Assembly (NCBI RefSeq): GCF_910589235.1 | Contig: NC_060956.1 | Span: 17,642,999 to 17,706,998, forward strand | Reading direction: 5' to 3' | Source of the DNA: Vespa crabro | Taxonomy: Eukaryota; Arthropoda; Insecta; Hymenoptera; Vespidae | Length of the DNA: 64,000 nucleotides | Shown: positions 51,078-64,000 of the stretch, piece by piece | How the letters are laid out: every line of letters begins with the position of its first letter | Position numbering within the stretch: position 1 is the stretch's first letter | The notes under the pieces: model-generated | What the model was told of the DNA's origin: nothing | The model's input: the letters and a program-made list of their open reading frames with translations, nothing else | Database searches by the model: none | Made by a program: the position numbers and the translations under genes

Positions 51078-54000
51078 GTGCGGTGATAACAAATCGACGC
51101 ATCCAGAAGTTGGCGCGTTCCTTGCATTAGCGTGAAAGCACGATATTTCACGTTCTGTCTTTGACCTTTTCAGTATCGTGAGTAAGAACTTTTGTCTTTT
51201 TTTGTTATATCTATCGATACACAAGAATGGAAAGAAAAAAAAAACAGATCGATTAGAAACAATTAGAAATCGTAACATTGAAAATTTATCCCTTTTAAAA
51301 TTATGATATATTTAAAAGTAGAAATATATAATAAGAAATTTGAAAAAAGTATCGTCGTACGATAACAGAAATGATCAATATGAATTTGATATAATCGAAT
51401 ATGTCAAAACGGTCGTAATTGAATTCGAAGCTTTTATCTTCCCTTTGATGTAACAATTAATTTGCCATCACGATTATAAAAGCAGCTCCATTATTCGCTC
51501 GTCGGTAGAGCGACAATGACAAAGTTCAACGTAATGACATTGTCAAGGAAACTTCCCTCAAATTTTTGTGCGTGTTTCGGATAATTCGAATCGTGTGACT
51601 TCGGAGCGTACCTTTAACGCAAGCATCCACGAATATAATTAATGAGCAAAATGCATTTTAGTTTCGAATTTTAGTATAGTACATAATTACCGCTACTTCT
51701 GATCTTGATACTATGTAACATAGTAACACGAGAAGAAAGTTTTATATATATATATATTATTTTATATATCGTTAGTATATTTTCCTATATATCCATGACA
51801 ATAGAATTTTATTACTCTAAAAAAGTTTTATTTATTAATGTTCTACTTTATTTTTTTATATGTATATATTTTTTTTAATTTACGTTGTAAGGAAACTTCG
51901 TAGAGACCGTGTATTACACCTTTTAAAAAAGTTATATTTTGCAATATATTTTGTGACGCTTGCATATAAGACGATATACAATAAATTAATAAACTTTAAG
52001 AATTTTTTAAGAAGTCTACTTCGAGGAAAAATGCTATGAAATATTAGGAGAGAAAGGAACGGTATAATAAATGAGTTTGGCTGATGCTGTAAAGCTCAAA
52101 TGGAGATTCGATGTTCCCGGGTAAAATAAATTGCATTGGGAATACGCTCATTCTTTTTCATTTACAATTACAGCCATACGTTTCAACCGTTGTTTCCTCG
52201 AAACGTCTACTTCGGAAGATCGTTAATTCGTTGAAAACAACACAGTTACTTTATATATATATATATATAAAGTATATATATATATATAGTTTTCACATCG
52301 TTTATCATTTTGAGATAGTTTAGAATGAATTTTTGTTTTGTTTTTATTTTTGACCATGCATTAAAATTTTTTAATACCTCCATGCGAAACGCGACCCAGA
52401 TTCATAGAAACAATTCGACGGAAGCTTTCATTGTTTCGATTGTTCAGTGCAGAAAGTCGTGGTCGTTAGAAGCAAGATCCCTTGATACTTGGCCGAGTTG
52501 AAGCTTCAGTTTTTAAAAAATTAAAATGTTACTATTCTTTAATATATTTAATAAGGTAATATGAACGTCTTCAAATACTGACTTTAGATATTATCGTCGT
52601 CTATATAACTTAATAGAAAGCATATCTCATTGAAGAGACATTTAGTTTACTGACGTTTCAAGTAATTTAACGAAATTTCTTGAGTTTCGTTTGACATCAA
52701 TATCATCTTCTATTCTCGAGAAACTATAATATTAGTTACGGTAGATAGATAATTATTTCCTTCCTGAATTGCCAACAAAGTACAAGTCATCATATTAATA
52801 AATATATCATTTATGAATTTCGTGGATGTTTCAAATTTCGATGGACGACGTAAACTTCTCCCTTTGTCTTGCATTGACGTCAATGCGAATTAAGTTTCTT
52901 AAGTGATGCGTTAGAACTAAGTTTATGGTATATTCAATTACAAAATATCTATGGTGATTGAATGATTTTAGACAGTAATCAAGTTTGCTACATCTTTTGT
53001 AAAATATCAACTAAGTTTCCTTTGTAGATGCATCGGAGAAAATCGAATATTGAAATTGATCAAGCAATTAGCATATCTATTCATTTCTATGTGAATGGAC
53101 ATAGAAACAAAAGTAATCGTCGAACTTTCGTGTCTTTTTATTTTTTTTTTTTCTTTTTCTCCTTTATTTTTTCGATCGTTACAACTTTCCTAGTTTGACG
53201 AGAGCGTCAAGGGAATTAACGATGTCCTTCGAAGGAGAGCCACTTCCTTTTAATTTTAACTTTGGTCTTCCTCGCTAAATCATTCTCACCCAGATACTCT
53301 TTACAAAATCGTTGGCAGCTCGTTGGTAACAGCGTGAATGAGGCTTGCCAGTGCAAATTAACTCTTCTTCTCTCGAAGGCCTCTTAGAATGGAAAAGATG
53401 ATGTTGAAGTGTTGATAGTCGTTCTTACGGCCTGTTGTTTCATTTAATTTCTTAAATCTGATTATCGTGAGCGTAATTTAATAGCATGCAGAAACTCATT
53501 GAAGACACGATCACGCGTCACTGTCACTTTTCTTTTTCCGCTTCTCTTGGGATTTGTTAGAAAAGGGAAATAGAAGAAAAGTTAGAAAAGTCGTAAGGTC
53601 GGCAAGAGCTCGAATAGATTTATTTCATGATCCCGATAAAAATGTGTAGAAAAAAAGTTCTTGGAATCGAAGTACTTTGACGTTTATGTATGTACATATT
53701 TTCTTTTTAAATTTATTTATATGAGACATCAAGTATGTCACATATCATATGTATTGAGACGATAAACATCAGAGATTAGATCGGCGGAAGTATTTGTTTA
53801 AATACATATATAGATAGGTTTTATTTATTTAAATCAACATTGCTTTATCGTTACAATTTAATGTGCCTTTAGTTCGCCAAGAGCGATGAAATGAAGCATT
53901 TCGAAATTCTTATTACAAAAGTCGTTACGTAGTTGAAGTAAGTAATATATTTCTTATAATTTACAACCTCCGAATCGAATCCAACGTAGACAACGCAAGC

Positions 54001-55939
54001 GTCGTAAGTACGAACGATATAATAAATATCGATCGGGGATGGGAGAGGAGAACTCGTAGCTTCGAACCCCTTTACCATCCGTTCCTCCAGATTTATTATT
54101 ACACGATATACTAACGTGTGGGTTCGGAACTTATCGCGACGTATCGACATGTCGACAAATTTATTGCCAATGTAATATCTCCGTTTAGATGCGATTTGAA
54201 TATTACACTTCGAGGAATGATATTTAAATGATCGAACGTATAATAATTTAACGTATGTAAATAAATTTGACGTGTATGTTATTTGGTAAAAATGGACGAT
54301 AGGAGGAATATTCCTTTGCGTAAAATATTATTGATTTAATTTCGTACGATCACGTTACTTTCTTCCTAGGAAATTAAAATCGATTCCTAGTGATTTTTGT
54401 GAATTTACGATCTCATGGTAGAAGAATGAAAGAATTGAAGAAATGTCTGGTTCCTTCGATCTTTTTTCATGAAACGAGAAAAACCTTCGATGAATCGTAG
54501 TAATAGCTTTGTACGCTGAACGAAAGTGTCGAGAGTACATCAGCAGGGAAGCAGTCTTATATCCGGCTAGCTTTTTCTACCGGTAATAGGAAGCTATCGA
54601 GTCTTCAATCTTTCAAGATCGTATCTTATCCATTATCTCTTTTTAGTAGTCACCGAACGATTTTCCACAGCGAGAGAATCAAATCAGACAGATATCTATA
54701 TAAATGAAAGGAATTCTTCTCTGTAGTAAATAAATTAGATCGTAATGAGAACGAGCATCTCGTTGGATTTTTCAAATATTTGGCGATGAAAGCGATGCAA
54801 GATGGATTTAAATAGAAATGAATCCGGACTAAATCTCTTCACGTCTTCTACGAATCCGATCGATAATCCTCTTCTCGCTTGTAGGTTACGCGAAAGGAAA
54901 AAATGAAAAGAAAAAATAAAGAAAAAAAAATAAAAAAAAAAAAAAAAATAAAAAAAATAAAAAAATGTTGATCGTCGTTGAAGGACGTTCGGATTTGTTG
55001 TAATATATTCGTCGTCATACTGGGAAGAACTTTTTTCTAAAAATGATTTTATATCGATTTGATAAAAAAATAGAAAAAGAGAGATGAGAGAGGAACAGTA
55101 AAATAGATGGAAAATTATTATAATTGATCGTGTTTCTTCTCAAAGAACAAATAATTTTCAATTGCTTTGTCTTTCCTTTCTCAACGATTCTTCCGGTTCT
55201 GGGCAATGTATATCAATGAAGTCTGTTGATTGCTTCTTTCTCACATTCGCATAGAGATAATAACATTCGCGTGTCTAGATTTGTTGCATTTAGATACCGA
55301 TCGAACGTTTCTACCGATCGTTTTGTAATTTCACGTTATTATTTGTCTTTTTTTCTCCCTCGCTTTCATGATAATCGTATCACGAATGATTTCCTCGTTA
55401 ATAAATATCCGTTAATAAAACGAACAATAATTCTGCTTTCATTTGATGTGTACATACCTTATCGATTATACGTCGAGAAACTAAATATAACTTCGTCGAA
55501 CGAAAATTCAGGTTCCGAGCGGTGACTCTTTGACAGGAAAATTGAATTTTTTTTTCTCTCTTTTCTTTTTCTTTTTTTTTTTTTTTTTTTGATACTTTAA
55601 TTTCTTCTTCTCGTTTGAACTCGAAAAAAAAAATTAGAAGAATTTTAGAGATTGCCGTTTTTATTTTTTTTCCAGCTTTCACGGAAAGAAGAAATTTGTA
55701 ATGGAAGCAAAATCGTTTCCATTAAAGTGGATGCTGTCGTAAGTGTTGTAAGTGAAATACCATTTTAAATCGACGAAGCAAAAGTACCGCGTAAGTCTTT
55801 AGAAAATTTCTGTTGCTAACATTGCCGGGAAGATCCGGAAAGGTTTCTCAACTAAAAGGATTCTTCTATATATGATTCATTTTTCAGTTGATCAAACAAA
55901 AAATAATCCTGAAGTGATGCTCATTTTACGAGCAGTATG
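51078..55939. other. Non-coding DNA, possible conserved patch at 53.2-53.5 kb
   Basis: No credible gene. The 53.2-53.5 kb stretch is less AT-rich and non-repetitive. A-rich and T-rich runs occur at 54.9 and 55.57 kb, and a small (TA)n lies near 52255-52290. Confidence 0.45.
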
Positions 55940-55954
55940 AAGAGAAAGAAAGAG

Positions 55955-56029
<75 letters not shown>

Positions 56030-56119
56030 GAGAGAGAGAGAAAGAACGAGAGAGAACGAGAGAGAGAGAGAAAGAACGAGAGCGACAGCGAGAGAGACAG
56101 AAATAGAGATAAAGAGAGA
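55940..56119. repeat. (GA)n with periodic AACG interruptions
   Basis: About 180 bp purine-rich block in which GA runs are broken at intervals by AACGAG, giving a higher-order repeat (GAGA...GAACGAGAGA). It lies on the plus strand; open frames on both strands are artefacts. Confidence 0.95.
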
Positions 56120-58413
56120 ATAAATATAGTATACTATAGTAGTAGTCCTTGGTCAGTGCAAATAAGAACATGACCTACTAATCTTCATGGACGTATATAA
56201 TAGCAATATCCTTATTGCTCCTAAAATTACGTATTATATTTTAAGAATTTAAATTGCATATAACATTTCATAAATTTATTATTACGTAAATTAATTTACG
56301 TAAAGAAAATCAATTTTTTTTTTTTTTTTTAATATTTGATATTACTTAACAAATGTTGAGATTTTAATAAACTATAAATAGTATCGATGATTGGGACGGA
56401 TACTAATATCATTATGAAACGTACGTACATTTATACGATATATATGTTAGTACTCGAAACGTGACTAAATGAAAATTTTAGAAAGGAGCATAATTTGAAA
56501 TTGGAACGCGTGCCCGAACGTGTAAACTTTTTCTTACGACAAACGAAGCGTCTTTCAGATTGGATGTAACTGTCAAATTTTCTTTCGTATATGAGAATCT
56601 AGAGAGTCGTTATACGTCGAGATTAAATTCAGTTTGAGAAACTTGTTTAATTTATCGGACGAAGGATGGATAAAAAAAATGTCGATTTTCGAGTATACAG
56701 CTTACGCTCCTTGGGGTATATAAAACCATGAAGGGACATCTAGCAAAAGCAATAAGCGAGAAATTCAGCGCTGTTCCTGGAAAACTTTCTTCCTGATTTA
56801 ATCAGCAGAGCCGTATCTATTTTCTACTTGGAGAGATGAGAGGGAAAGAAAGCTTCTCCTCTTATGTCTTACTCCGACAGTTTTTGACTGATCCCACGGG
56901 ACTTTGGCGATCTTTATATTTGATGGGATAAAGCGAGAAAAAAAAAAGAAAACGTAACCTTTGACGATACATCCTATATCACTTTCTCTTTACTTTCATC
57001 TACGTTGAATATTCTCTTTGTAATATGGAAACCGCCATGAGTTTGAGACGCTTAACTCTTTAAACCCTTTGCATAGGGCGTTCTATCGCGTTATTCTCCC
57101 TTCGATATTCCTTAGGTTCTCAGCTCTCTTTGAATTTGCCAAAGTTTATATGGAACGTTTTAGACGAGTTAACGCTACTTCATTAAAGTATATCTAAGTT
57201 TACGCGATTTGAGATATATCTACACATATTCGAGTGAAAGTTTAATGATACAAATATGTATGCCTTTACGAAGATATTTTTAGATCCGAATGTTATTAAT
57301 CTCTTGTTATTATATTTATTAATGAACGTATGAAACGTGTTGTCTGAATTAATAAAAGTGTGAATTTTGAAAGACAAAAATTTACTGTTTATATTCGTAA
57401 CAAAGAATTAGTTTTCTCACGTCGTTCAAGATATTTATCGATGATGTCTTCGATCGAGTATTCGACGATACGTACAAACACAAGCGACAGCTTCGTTTAT
57501 GACAAGGGTTAGCGTTTTCTGAATGTGACATACAATTGACATGCAAGGGGTGCCCTTTCCTTTATGAAAATGGGATGTCCCGATCGTTACGATGGCGCGT
57601 GGGTTGGGATCCGAGTCACCCCCAATTGGCTTTATACAGAATTCGTATTTGTGTTGTACGCCTCAATAGCGTGCAAGTTTTGTCATAGACACGAGCTTTT
57701 GCAATAGCTCTACTATTTCCGAGTTTAAATATTATCTTAAATAGCATCGTTCATAATGGCATTTAAAATGCACTTACAATCCTTTTGCTTTTCTCGACAT
57801 ATGAAATTTTCTTCTCATAGTTTTCTTTAAATCCCAAAGATGTTTTAGAAACTACGTGCTTTCTAGGAAATTGTCAAGTCTCTTTACTCGTTCTAAACAC
57901 GATCTCAGAGAGGAACATCGTCGGGGTATTTCTATTATAAACTTTACAATTATCTTCCTTTGAACTTTAACGCAGAAGAGAAAGGAGCAGAAAAGATAGA
58001 ATCTCTTAACGAGGCCTTTTTATGTTGAGTACTTGTAAAATATACTCACGAAAATATATTATTACGACCTTCCAGTTATTTTAATTATTATGAGCGTAAT
58101 TCAAAGAGATTGGTAAATGATAACAGTAATATGAATAAATGAAGGCTCGTTAGATTTATTAGAGAAAAACTTAAACTACGGTATTATCCGCTTTTAATTA
58201 TTTACCTTATATGTTTTTTTTTTATCTCATCGCGTACGCAAAATCGATAATTAGTTAAAAATATTTACAAAGCTTTAAGGAAAACCATAATTCTTTTATC
58301 ATTCATATATTCTCATTATTGTTCGAGCTGTAGATATAAAAAGAAAATGAGATGAACTATAGCGGGGTATCTTGTGTCCTTTGATAAACAACGTATGTAG
58401 TTTATTTTTATTT

Positions 58414-58418
<5 letters not shown>
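56120..58418. other. Non-coding DNA with a GC-richer island near 57.55-57.67 kb
   Basis: Around 57540-57670 the DNA is CpG-richer, with GATGGCGCG and GGGATCCGAGTCACCCCC. A TATA-like GGTATATAAAAC is seen at 56715-56726. No exon could be assigned to either. Confidence 0.4.

Positions 58419-58450
<32 letters not shown>
58419..58450. repeat. Poly-T tract
   Basis: About 32 consecutive T residues, without a visible retroposed sequence next to it. Confidence 0.9.
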
Positions 58451-58451
<1 letters not shown>

Positions 58452-59504
58452 GAAGAAGAAATCGATTTTTTATAAACACCACTCCAAAGGAGACCCTACA
58501 ATTGACCAACAAAAATTCGTGCCAATCTTCACGAACGATTTTATCATTCTTTCTATATATTTAATATACACGAAAAGTTTCCAAATATCTAAACGTTATA
58601 ACGTTAACTGATATGTCCAATGCGATACGACAAACGAACGTTTAAATTAATAATAACGTATTCGTTTTATTATGGAAATTATAGAGATTTTCTCGTATTA
58701 TTTTATATTATCTAAATAATATGATCGATATGTTAAATTCGTCATTTTCTCTCTCGCTATCATTTATTCCAATAGATTTATTTCATTTCTTAATAAAATT
58801 TCAAATATTTCTTTTCTCCACATATAACGTATTAAATTACATTATAATATTTTATTTCTTCTATTTTGTATATCTAATTATTTCGCTTTATGACACTTCC
58901 CTCTCTGTCTGATATTACTCCAGCTACATCCCTTTTATCGTAAAATTAATTCAACGAGACTGGATATTCTGTATAGTAATATGATATGCGCATATGCGTA
59001 ACAACTATGCAACGAGATATCAAAGCTTTAAATATGTTCGCGAACGGGATGTTACAATGGTCGCTCATATACCTAAGAGAGGCTTTATGGTATGTCATTA
59101 ATTTATGATACAATTTAGTTAAGTATCGAGAAATTGATTTATACGATATTCATTAAATATTTGCTCTTCTCTATCCAGCTTTAAACCTTTAAATTATTCT
59201 GTCTAATTTTTTGTAAATATATTTTCTCATTCTCTCTCTCTCTCTCTCTCTACCTCTACCTCTCATTTTCTCTGCAATAAAAAATTTAATGCATTATGCA
59301 ATATATTTGTTTTAAATTTATTTTGAAGTATGGCAATCAGCTTTCATTTACAAAACTCGCACAGCTCATGGTGAATATTAAACTCTTCTGTGAACGACAC
59401 ACAGACAGTATAATAATAACCCTTTTTGTCATGAAAATGAGAAGCGAGGCAGAATAGAAGCAAAAAGGGAGGATGGAAGATAGGGCGAGAGAAAAAAAAA
59501 TAAA
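58451..59504. other. AT-rich non-coding DNA
   Basis: A short (CT)n lies at 59233-59251. Nothing else supportable. Confidence 0.5.
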
Positions 59505-59512
59505 GGAAGAGA

Positions 59513-59556
<44 letters not shown>

Positions 59557-59569
59557 GAGAGAGAGAGAA
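59505..59569. repeat. (GA)n microsatellite
   Basis: About 65 bp with one GGG interruption. Confidence 0.95.
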
Positions 59570-59963
59570 ATTACGTTGGTCGATGATACGAATGAGTCAA
59601 ACTTCGCTCGTGCATAAAAGAATCATAAAGCGACATAATCTTTTCACTTTATTTATTTTTCCATCTTTTCTTTGATACTTTGAATTTCTCATCTTCAAAG
59701 ATGAACCAAATTGTTGGTGATGCATGTTCGAAGCTCAAAACTCTGTGACGAAGTTTGATTCGGTCTAACTCACCGAGTTCGACTTTCAGTAGTTCCAAGT
59801 TATCCTAACTGCGAGAACGCGGAATGTCGAATCAACCCTTTTGGAGTTTAAGTTTCCTTGCTAGCTTACCGATGATTTCAAGAGAAAGGTTTATTATTCA
59901 ACTAGTTCTTTGTCATCGTAGCATTGTAATATTCGCTGGGCTTGGATTTATACTTTTCTTTTA

Positions 59964-59989
59964 TGTGTGTGTGTGTGTGTGTGTGTGTA
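59964..59989. repeat. (GT)n microsatellite
   Basis: Pure GT run of about 26 bp. Confidence 0.95.
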
Positions 59990-60241
59990 TGAGTGTGCAA
60001 AGAACTGCTAGTGCTTAAATTTTTGTTGTTTCTTTTTTATGAGATTCCGCATCTCTTGCTTGTCGCTCGTTCAAACTAACTTTTCCTAAAAGCGGATGGA
60101 ACGACATTTTATACGAAATTTCCTTGCTGTTTTTGACCAGCTTTTTTATTACACAAAAAGGAATACTTCTTTATCTCGTCGTTATTTAAGGACAGAAGAA
60201 GGAAGTTTGAATTTGCTAAACTTTAAAATCGCGTAAAAATC

Positions 60242-60403
60242 AACGATGTAACCGATGATATAACCGACGATATAACCGACGATATAACCGACGATATAAC
60301 CGACGATATAACCGACGATATAATCGACGATGTAAACGACAATGTAACCAACGATGTAACTAACGATGTAACCAACTACGTAACCAACGATGTAACCAAC
60401 GAT
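60242..60403. repeat. 12-bp minisatellite, about 13 copies
   Basis: Tandem units of GATATAACCGAC: the first six or so nearly identical, the later ones drifting to GATGTAACCAAC. The 12-bp period leaves a plus-strand frame open (Asp-Ile-Thr-Asp repeats), but no ATG or splice site leads into it, so it is probably non-coding. It is the only minisatellite in the window. Confidence 0.9.
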
Positions 60404-63400
60404 TTATCCTCTCTCATACTTGTATCGATCTAGTCTGTTCAATTTGCTGAAACGTTTCGTTTTATTTATGAAATTATAAGTAAAGAAAAATTGTCATTGC
60501 ACATTCACTTCGCGTATTTGTTTATATGACTTTTACTCGATACTTTTATATTTCGATCGTTCATCGTTATCACTTCTTTAACCATCCAATTTTGTACTCG
60601 ATGCTTCGAGATCATTTGTCTTTCTTTTTTTTTTTTTTTTTTTTTTATATAGATATTTTTAAGGTCTTTTAAATGTCTTCTAGAAATAAGAATAATGCAA
60701 TAAATATGAAAAATGAGGAAGAAGTAATTGAATAAATTGGTTCTTTTTTTTTTTTTTTCTTTTTTTTTTGTTATGTCACAACGAAGATTCGTTTTGGTAG
60801 GAACGTTTTAATTCAACGATTTTAGTCGACAGGTAATTATCTCGACATCGATCGCGATTATCTTCTGTCGTAGATACTGAAGTGGATCAAACGAGAATAC
60901 GCTCGTTCTTATTTTTAAGTAGAAAATTTGATATCTACTGGCTTCACCTTGTTGCTGCATCACGTTTTAATCGAATAAAATTAACGGGGAGAAGGTTGAT
61001 TGGCTTGCGCTTTAACTATGCCAGACCTACTACTAATTGGAAATCGAAGCAGATTCTTGAGTTGAAATCGGTGATTAATTAAAATTTAATGAGAAATTTT
61101 CCTTCCATTGTTGGTTTGTTATTTCTATCATGTTTATCAGCATTCTTTTTAATAAAGTAATAAAGTATAGTCGAATACGTAATATAACATTAATGTTAGT
61201 TCAAAATTATATTTTCATGACATTTTCACGAATACGTGAAAAAAACGACGATGCAATAAAAAAAAAAAAAGGAAAAAGAAAAAAAGCAAGAAAAGAGATT
61301 CTCTATTTTTTTCTGATAAAAATATAAATAAGGTACCTATGTTAAAGAAAATATCTCGCAAAAAATGATTTCGGTATTATTTTGACGACGAGATAATTAA
61401 TGACCTTCTCTTGAACAAAAATGTGTAAAGTGGAAGCCTGAATATGTCATTACATATATGTAGAAAGTTCGTAATGCCCTTTTCTATATTAAATATATCA
61501 GACAGAATGTCGAGTTATTTTTGAAATGCAGAGATACTCGGTTAAAAGAACGAAAATTCGATAAAATCTAAAGAACAGACGACGATATATTTATCTTAAA
61601 ATTTATCGAAAAAGATTCGTTAGAGGTATAGCATTTAAAGAATCTCTTAAGTATGTATGTTTCTCCATTTATTCTGAGACGTGATGGCGTTAAAGAACTT
61701 TATTGACTCTTTAGCAAGTAACAACACTTTCGTAGTTTGTATTCTTTTTCTTCGAGAAAACGTTTTCACGTTAATCTTTTCCTTCCGTAGAGAAAACTTT
61801 GATAGGAGACAAACATTCTACTATCCTGGATACCCACCGTAAATGTATATTTAGATTTTTTGAAGTGGAAAAATTTCAGTAGGTAGATAAATCGTAGTAA
61901 AATGTTATTATTTATTGTAGCAAAAATGTTATTACGAAAATTTATAGTACGTCGGATTTTTGATTTGAGGTAGATATATATCTCTAGGTAAGATTCGTTT
62001 GAGCTTAATCGTTGACCGTAAAATTTGTTTTCTATTTAAAATTCTTATTCGGTTTATATAACTCGACGTATAGTTTCATTATATAGGACAAACTACGTTA
62101 TTTATATCACCGTGTATAAAGAGAGCTTAGGACTTATCGTCATTGAATGATATATATTTTCGATAAACGTATACACTAAGATCTATATATTTGAAAAGTT
62201 CCTCTTGCGTTTTCAGTTTTCTTTTTATAAAAAAATCATCCGGCAAAAAGGTTTCGATATACCACGGACCTTCTCTACTTTTCCGTGTCCCGCTGTGGAA
62301 CGCTATTGATCTTTTCTCGTACACGTTGTACACCACGTGTGAGTACCCTTTATACTTTACCCTCTCCTTCCAAAGTAGGTGACATAGCATTATGAAAGAA
62401 CATTTTTGTTTCAGTCATTTTTCTTTTTATTTTTTTATTTTTTTATTTTTCTATTTCTTTTTTTTTTTTTTTTTACTCATCCTTTATCTCATTTAACGCG
62501 AATTGCGACTCCTTTTTAAGCCCGCATTTTAGTACTTTGAGAAAAGGCTTTTTGCGGTGCCGCTAACGTAATCCTCCTATTTCATTCACGTTAAAGCAAA
62601 ATGTATTACATCTTAAAACGATTAACCAGCGATTTAATTAGTTCTCCCGGATAGATGTTAATCCAATAAACAGTCCTTCGTACATTATGTACATACACAT
62701 ATATACACACACATATGTATATACCTATGTAAGAAGTATTTCGAAAATGTTTATTTACAATAGAAACAGACGACATTGCTAAGAAGAGATAAACACTTGG
62801 AGATATTTTCGTGATAAGGAATGTGTAGACAAAGATAACGATTTACTCTTAACATTGAAATATCACGTGATGGAAAATTATATCCAGGCGAATTTCATTT
62901 CGTTCGGATAGAAAAATATTATATTTTTTATGGCAAAACGATGATACTGTCATATGTAGAATATACATATATATCGAAAGGCGCAGTTCCCCCCACATTA
63001 AGGTTATTTATATTATTATCAACATGGTCATCGCCGTTGCTTCGGCCTTCTTTGTATTTTTATCGTTACGCTTATACCATCGATATCACTTTTTTTTTTT
63101 TCCTCCGTCGGATTTCTTCCCGGAGATTTATGGCTAGGATTAGAAGATAACTACGGACCGATATCAAATTGAAAGTGTATCCGAAACAACGCGTAAAGAA
63201 TGGTTCTTTCGTATAGATACATCAGGGAGTCTGAAACGAATGTTTAAAATAATGACTGTTCGAATTAATTTAAAAGTTAATATTCTCGTCTTATAAAACC
63301 GTTTTTTGTCCTGAAAACATTCTTTCGTATATAAGTAAGTACCTCTTAGATATGTAATCTTCAGTTGTATATTCTTTTTTTTTCTTTTCCTCATTTTTTT

Positions 63401-63495
63401 TTTTTTAGTATTATCATCCTTTCGTAGCATCTTCACTCAAAACTGAGAGTATAAAGTCGCTTCTATCTCGAGTCGTTTAATCAATCCGACCGTAG

Positions 63496-63500
<5 letters not shown>
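60404..63500. other. Non-coding DNA
   Basis: T-rich runs at 60626-60647, 60744-60770, 62457-62474 and 63090-63101. Overlapping open frames on both strands at 62127-62390 have no splice or homology support. Confidence 0.5.
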
Positions 63501-63561
<61 letters not shown>

Positions 63562-63573
63562 CTCTTTCCCTCT
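63501..63573. repeat. (CT)n microsatellite
   Basis: CT tract with TGTC interruptions (TCTGTCTGTCTG). Confidence 0.95.
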
Positions 63574-64000
63574 CTCTATTTCTCCCACAAAGAGACAAGC
63601 GAAGGTACTCATATGGTGGATTACTTTCAACGACGTCCTAGACGTCCCAGATGAAACTTTCGACTCACCTAGGAATTAGATTTACCAACTGGAAGGAAAT
63701 TTTCCTTCGTGTACATGACTTATTTCAATTTAACTTTTACTTAATCCCTTGTGAAGATAGTATAGTTATTATTTTTAAGGATTCATTCAGAACGACTATA
63801 GAAATGATATAAAGGAAAATTTTATGTCTACAATTTCATTGCTCACACTGGACTTGTAACTCGCGCTTTTTATTGTGTTAAGAGACCAAGTCTACGCGTG
63901 CGAGATCCCTCAGAGAGATTCTTTCTTGCCCGCTCGTCTTGCTATTTTCTCTTTTCTTTTCTCAGGAAATTACTTTCTCTTTCGTGATTAACGATCCCTT
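63574..64000. other. Non-coding end of window, possible minus-strand donor
   Basis: On the minus strand CCTAG followed by GTGAGT forms a strong donor, with the exon end near 63670, downstream of a moderately GC-rich stretch (63840-63950). A first exon of a leftward gene is possible but cannot be confirmed. Confidence 0.25.

Larger units (their letters stand above)
33472..64000. other. About 30 kb without recognisable genes; probable giant intron
   Basis: No known domain, no coherent chain of exons and no RNA gene was seen on either strand. Short open frames exist, but most overlap microsatellites. If the exon ending at 33471 is real, this is its first intron; such long first introns are typical of neuronal and developmental genes in insects. 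GC-richer, non-repetitive patches at 40.1-40.6, 53.2-53.5 and 57.5-57.7 kb could be conserved regulatory elements. Minus-strand candidates near 43.1-43.75 and 49.6-49.9 kb are described separately. Confidence 0.5.

Noticed and set aside
54055..54080. B-box-like GGGGTTCGAAGCT on the minus strand as a possible tRNA
   Set aside because: No matching A-box, acceptor stem or anticodon arm around it.
62127..62390. 87-residue minus-strand frame with overlapping plus-strand frame
   Set aside because: No homology recognised, no splice context; consistent with chance.

Overview
This looks like insect nuclear DNA, most likely Hymenoptera (bee, wasp or ant), although I cannot fix the species. The strand is AT-rich with short introns and many long (GA/CT)n, (TA)n, (CA)n and (CATA)n microsatellites. 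It carries a ZAD zinc-finger gene, a family centred on arthropods. Gene orthologies rest on recognising protein families by eye. Exon boundaries were deduced from GT/AG sites and reading-frame continuity, and each gene model closes in frame.

Layout. 1-4.1 kb: no protein gene, but two GC-richer segments that look like leftward (minus) non-coding first exons, plus a degenerate inverted-repeat element. 4.1-6.4 kb (-): USP39, a splicing factor with a catalytically dead ubiquitin-protease fold, 9 exons, 506 aa. 6.4-7.4 kb: divergent promoter region with a strong CTCF-like motif. 7.4-10.2 kb (+): a ZAD C2H2 zinc-finger protein, 4 exons, 766 aa. 10.2-16.1 kb: convergent 3' regions with a MITE-like element. 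16.1-20.9 kb (-): a TMCC-family ER membrane coiled-coil protein, 560 aa, or 575 aa with a 45-nt cassette exon that has a non-GT donor. 23.8-24.1 kb (-): single-exon GSKIP. 25.2-31.4 kb (+): Sec24 of the A/B type, a COPII cargo adaptor, 16 coding exons, 1294 aa, with a palindromic CRE-like site upstream of an initiator motif. 33.3-33.5 kb (+): a probable first exon of another gene. 33.5-64 kb: about 30 kb with no convincing coding sequence, probably a giant first intron or intergenic DNA. It holds microsatellites, a 12-bp minisatellite, two more copies of the inverted-repeat element, and two identical nuclear-receptor-like DR2 motifs.

The genes are mainly housekeeping: splicing (USP39), ER/secretory trafficking (Sec24, TMCC) and kinase scaffolding (GSKIP), with one lineage-type transcription factor. 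I found no operon-like system, CRISPR array, rRNA, tRNA or intact autonomous transposon. The most interesting signals are regulatory or gene-structural rather than a new multigene system.
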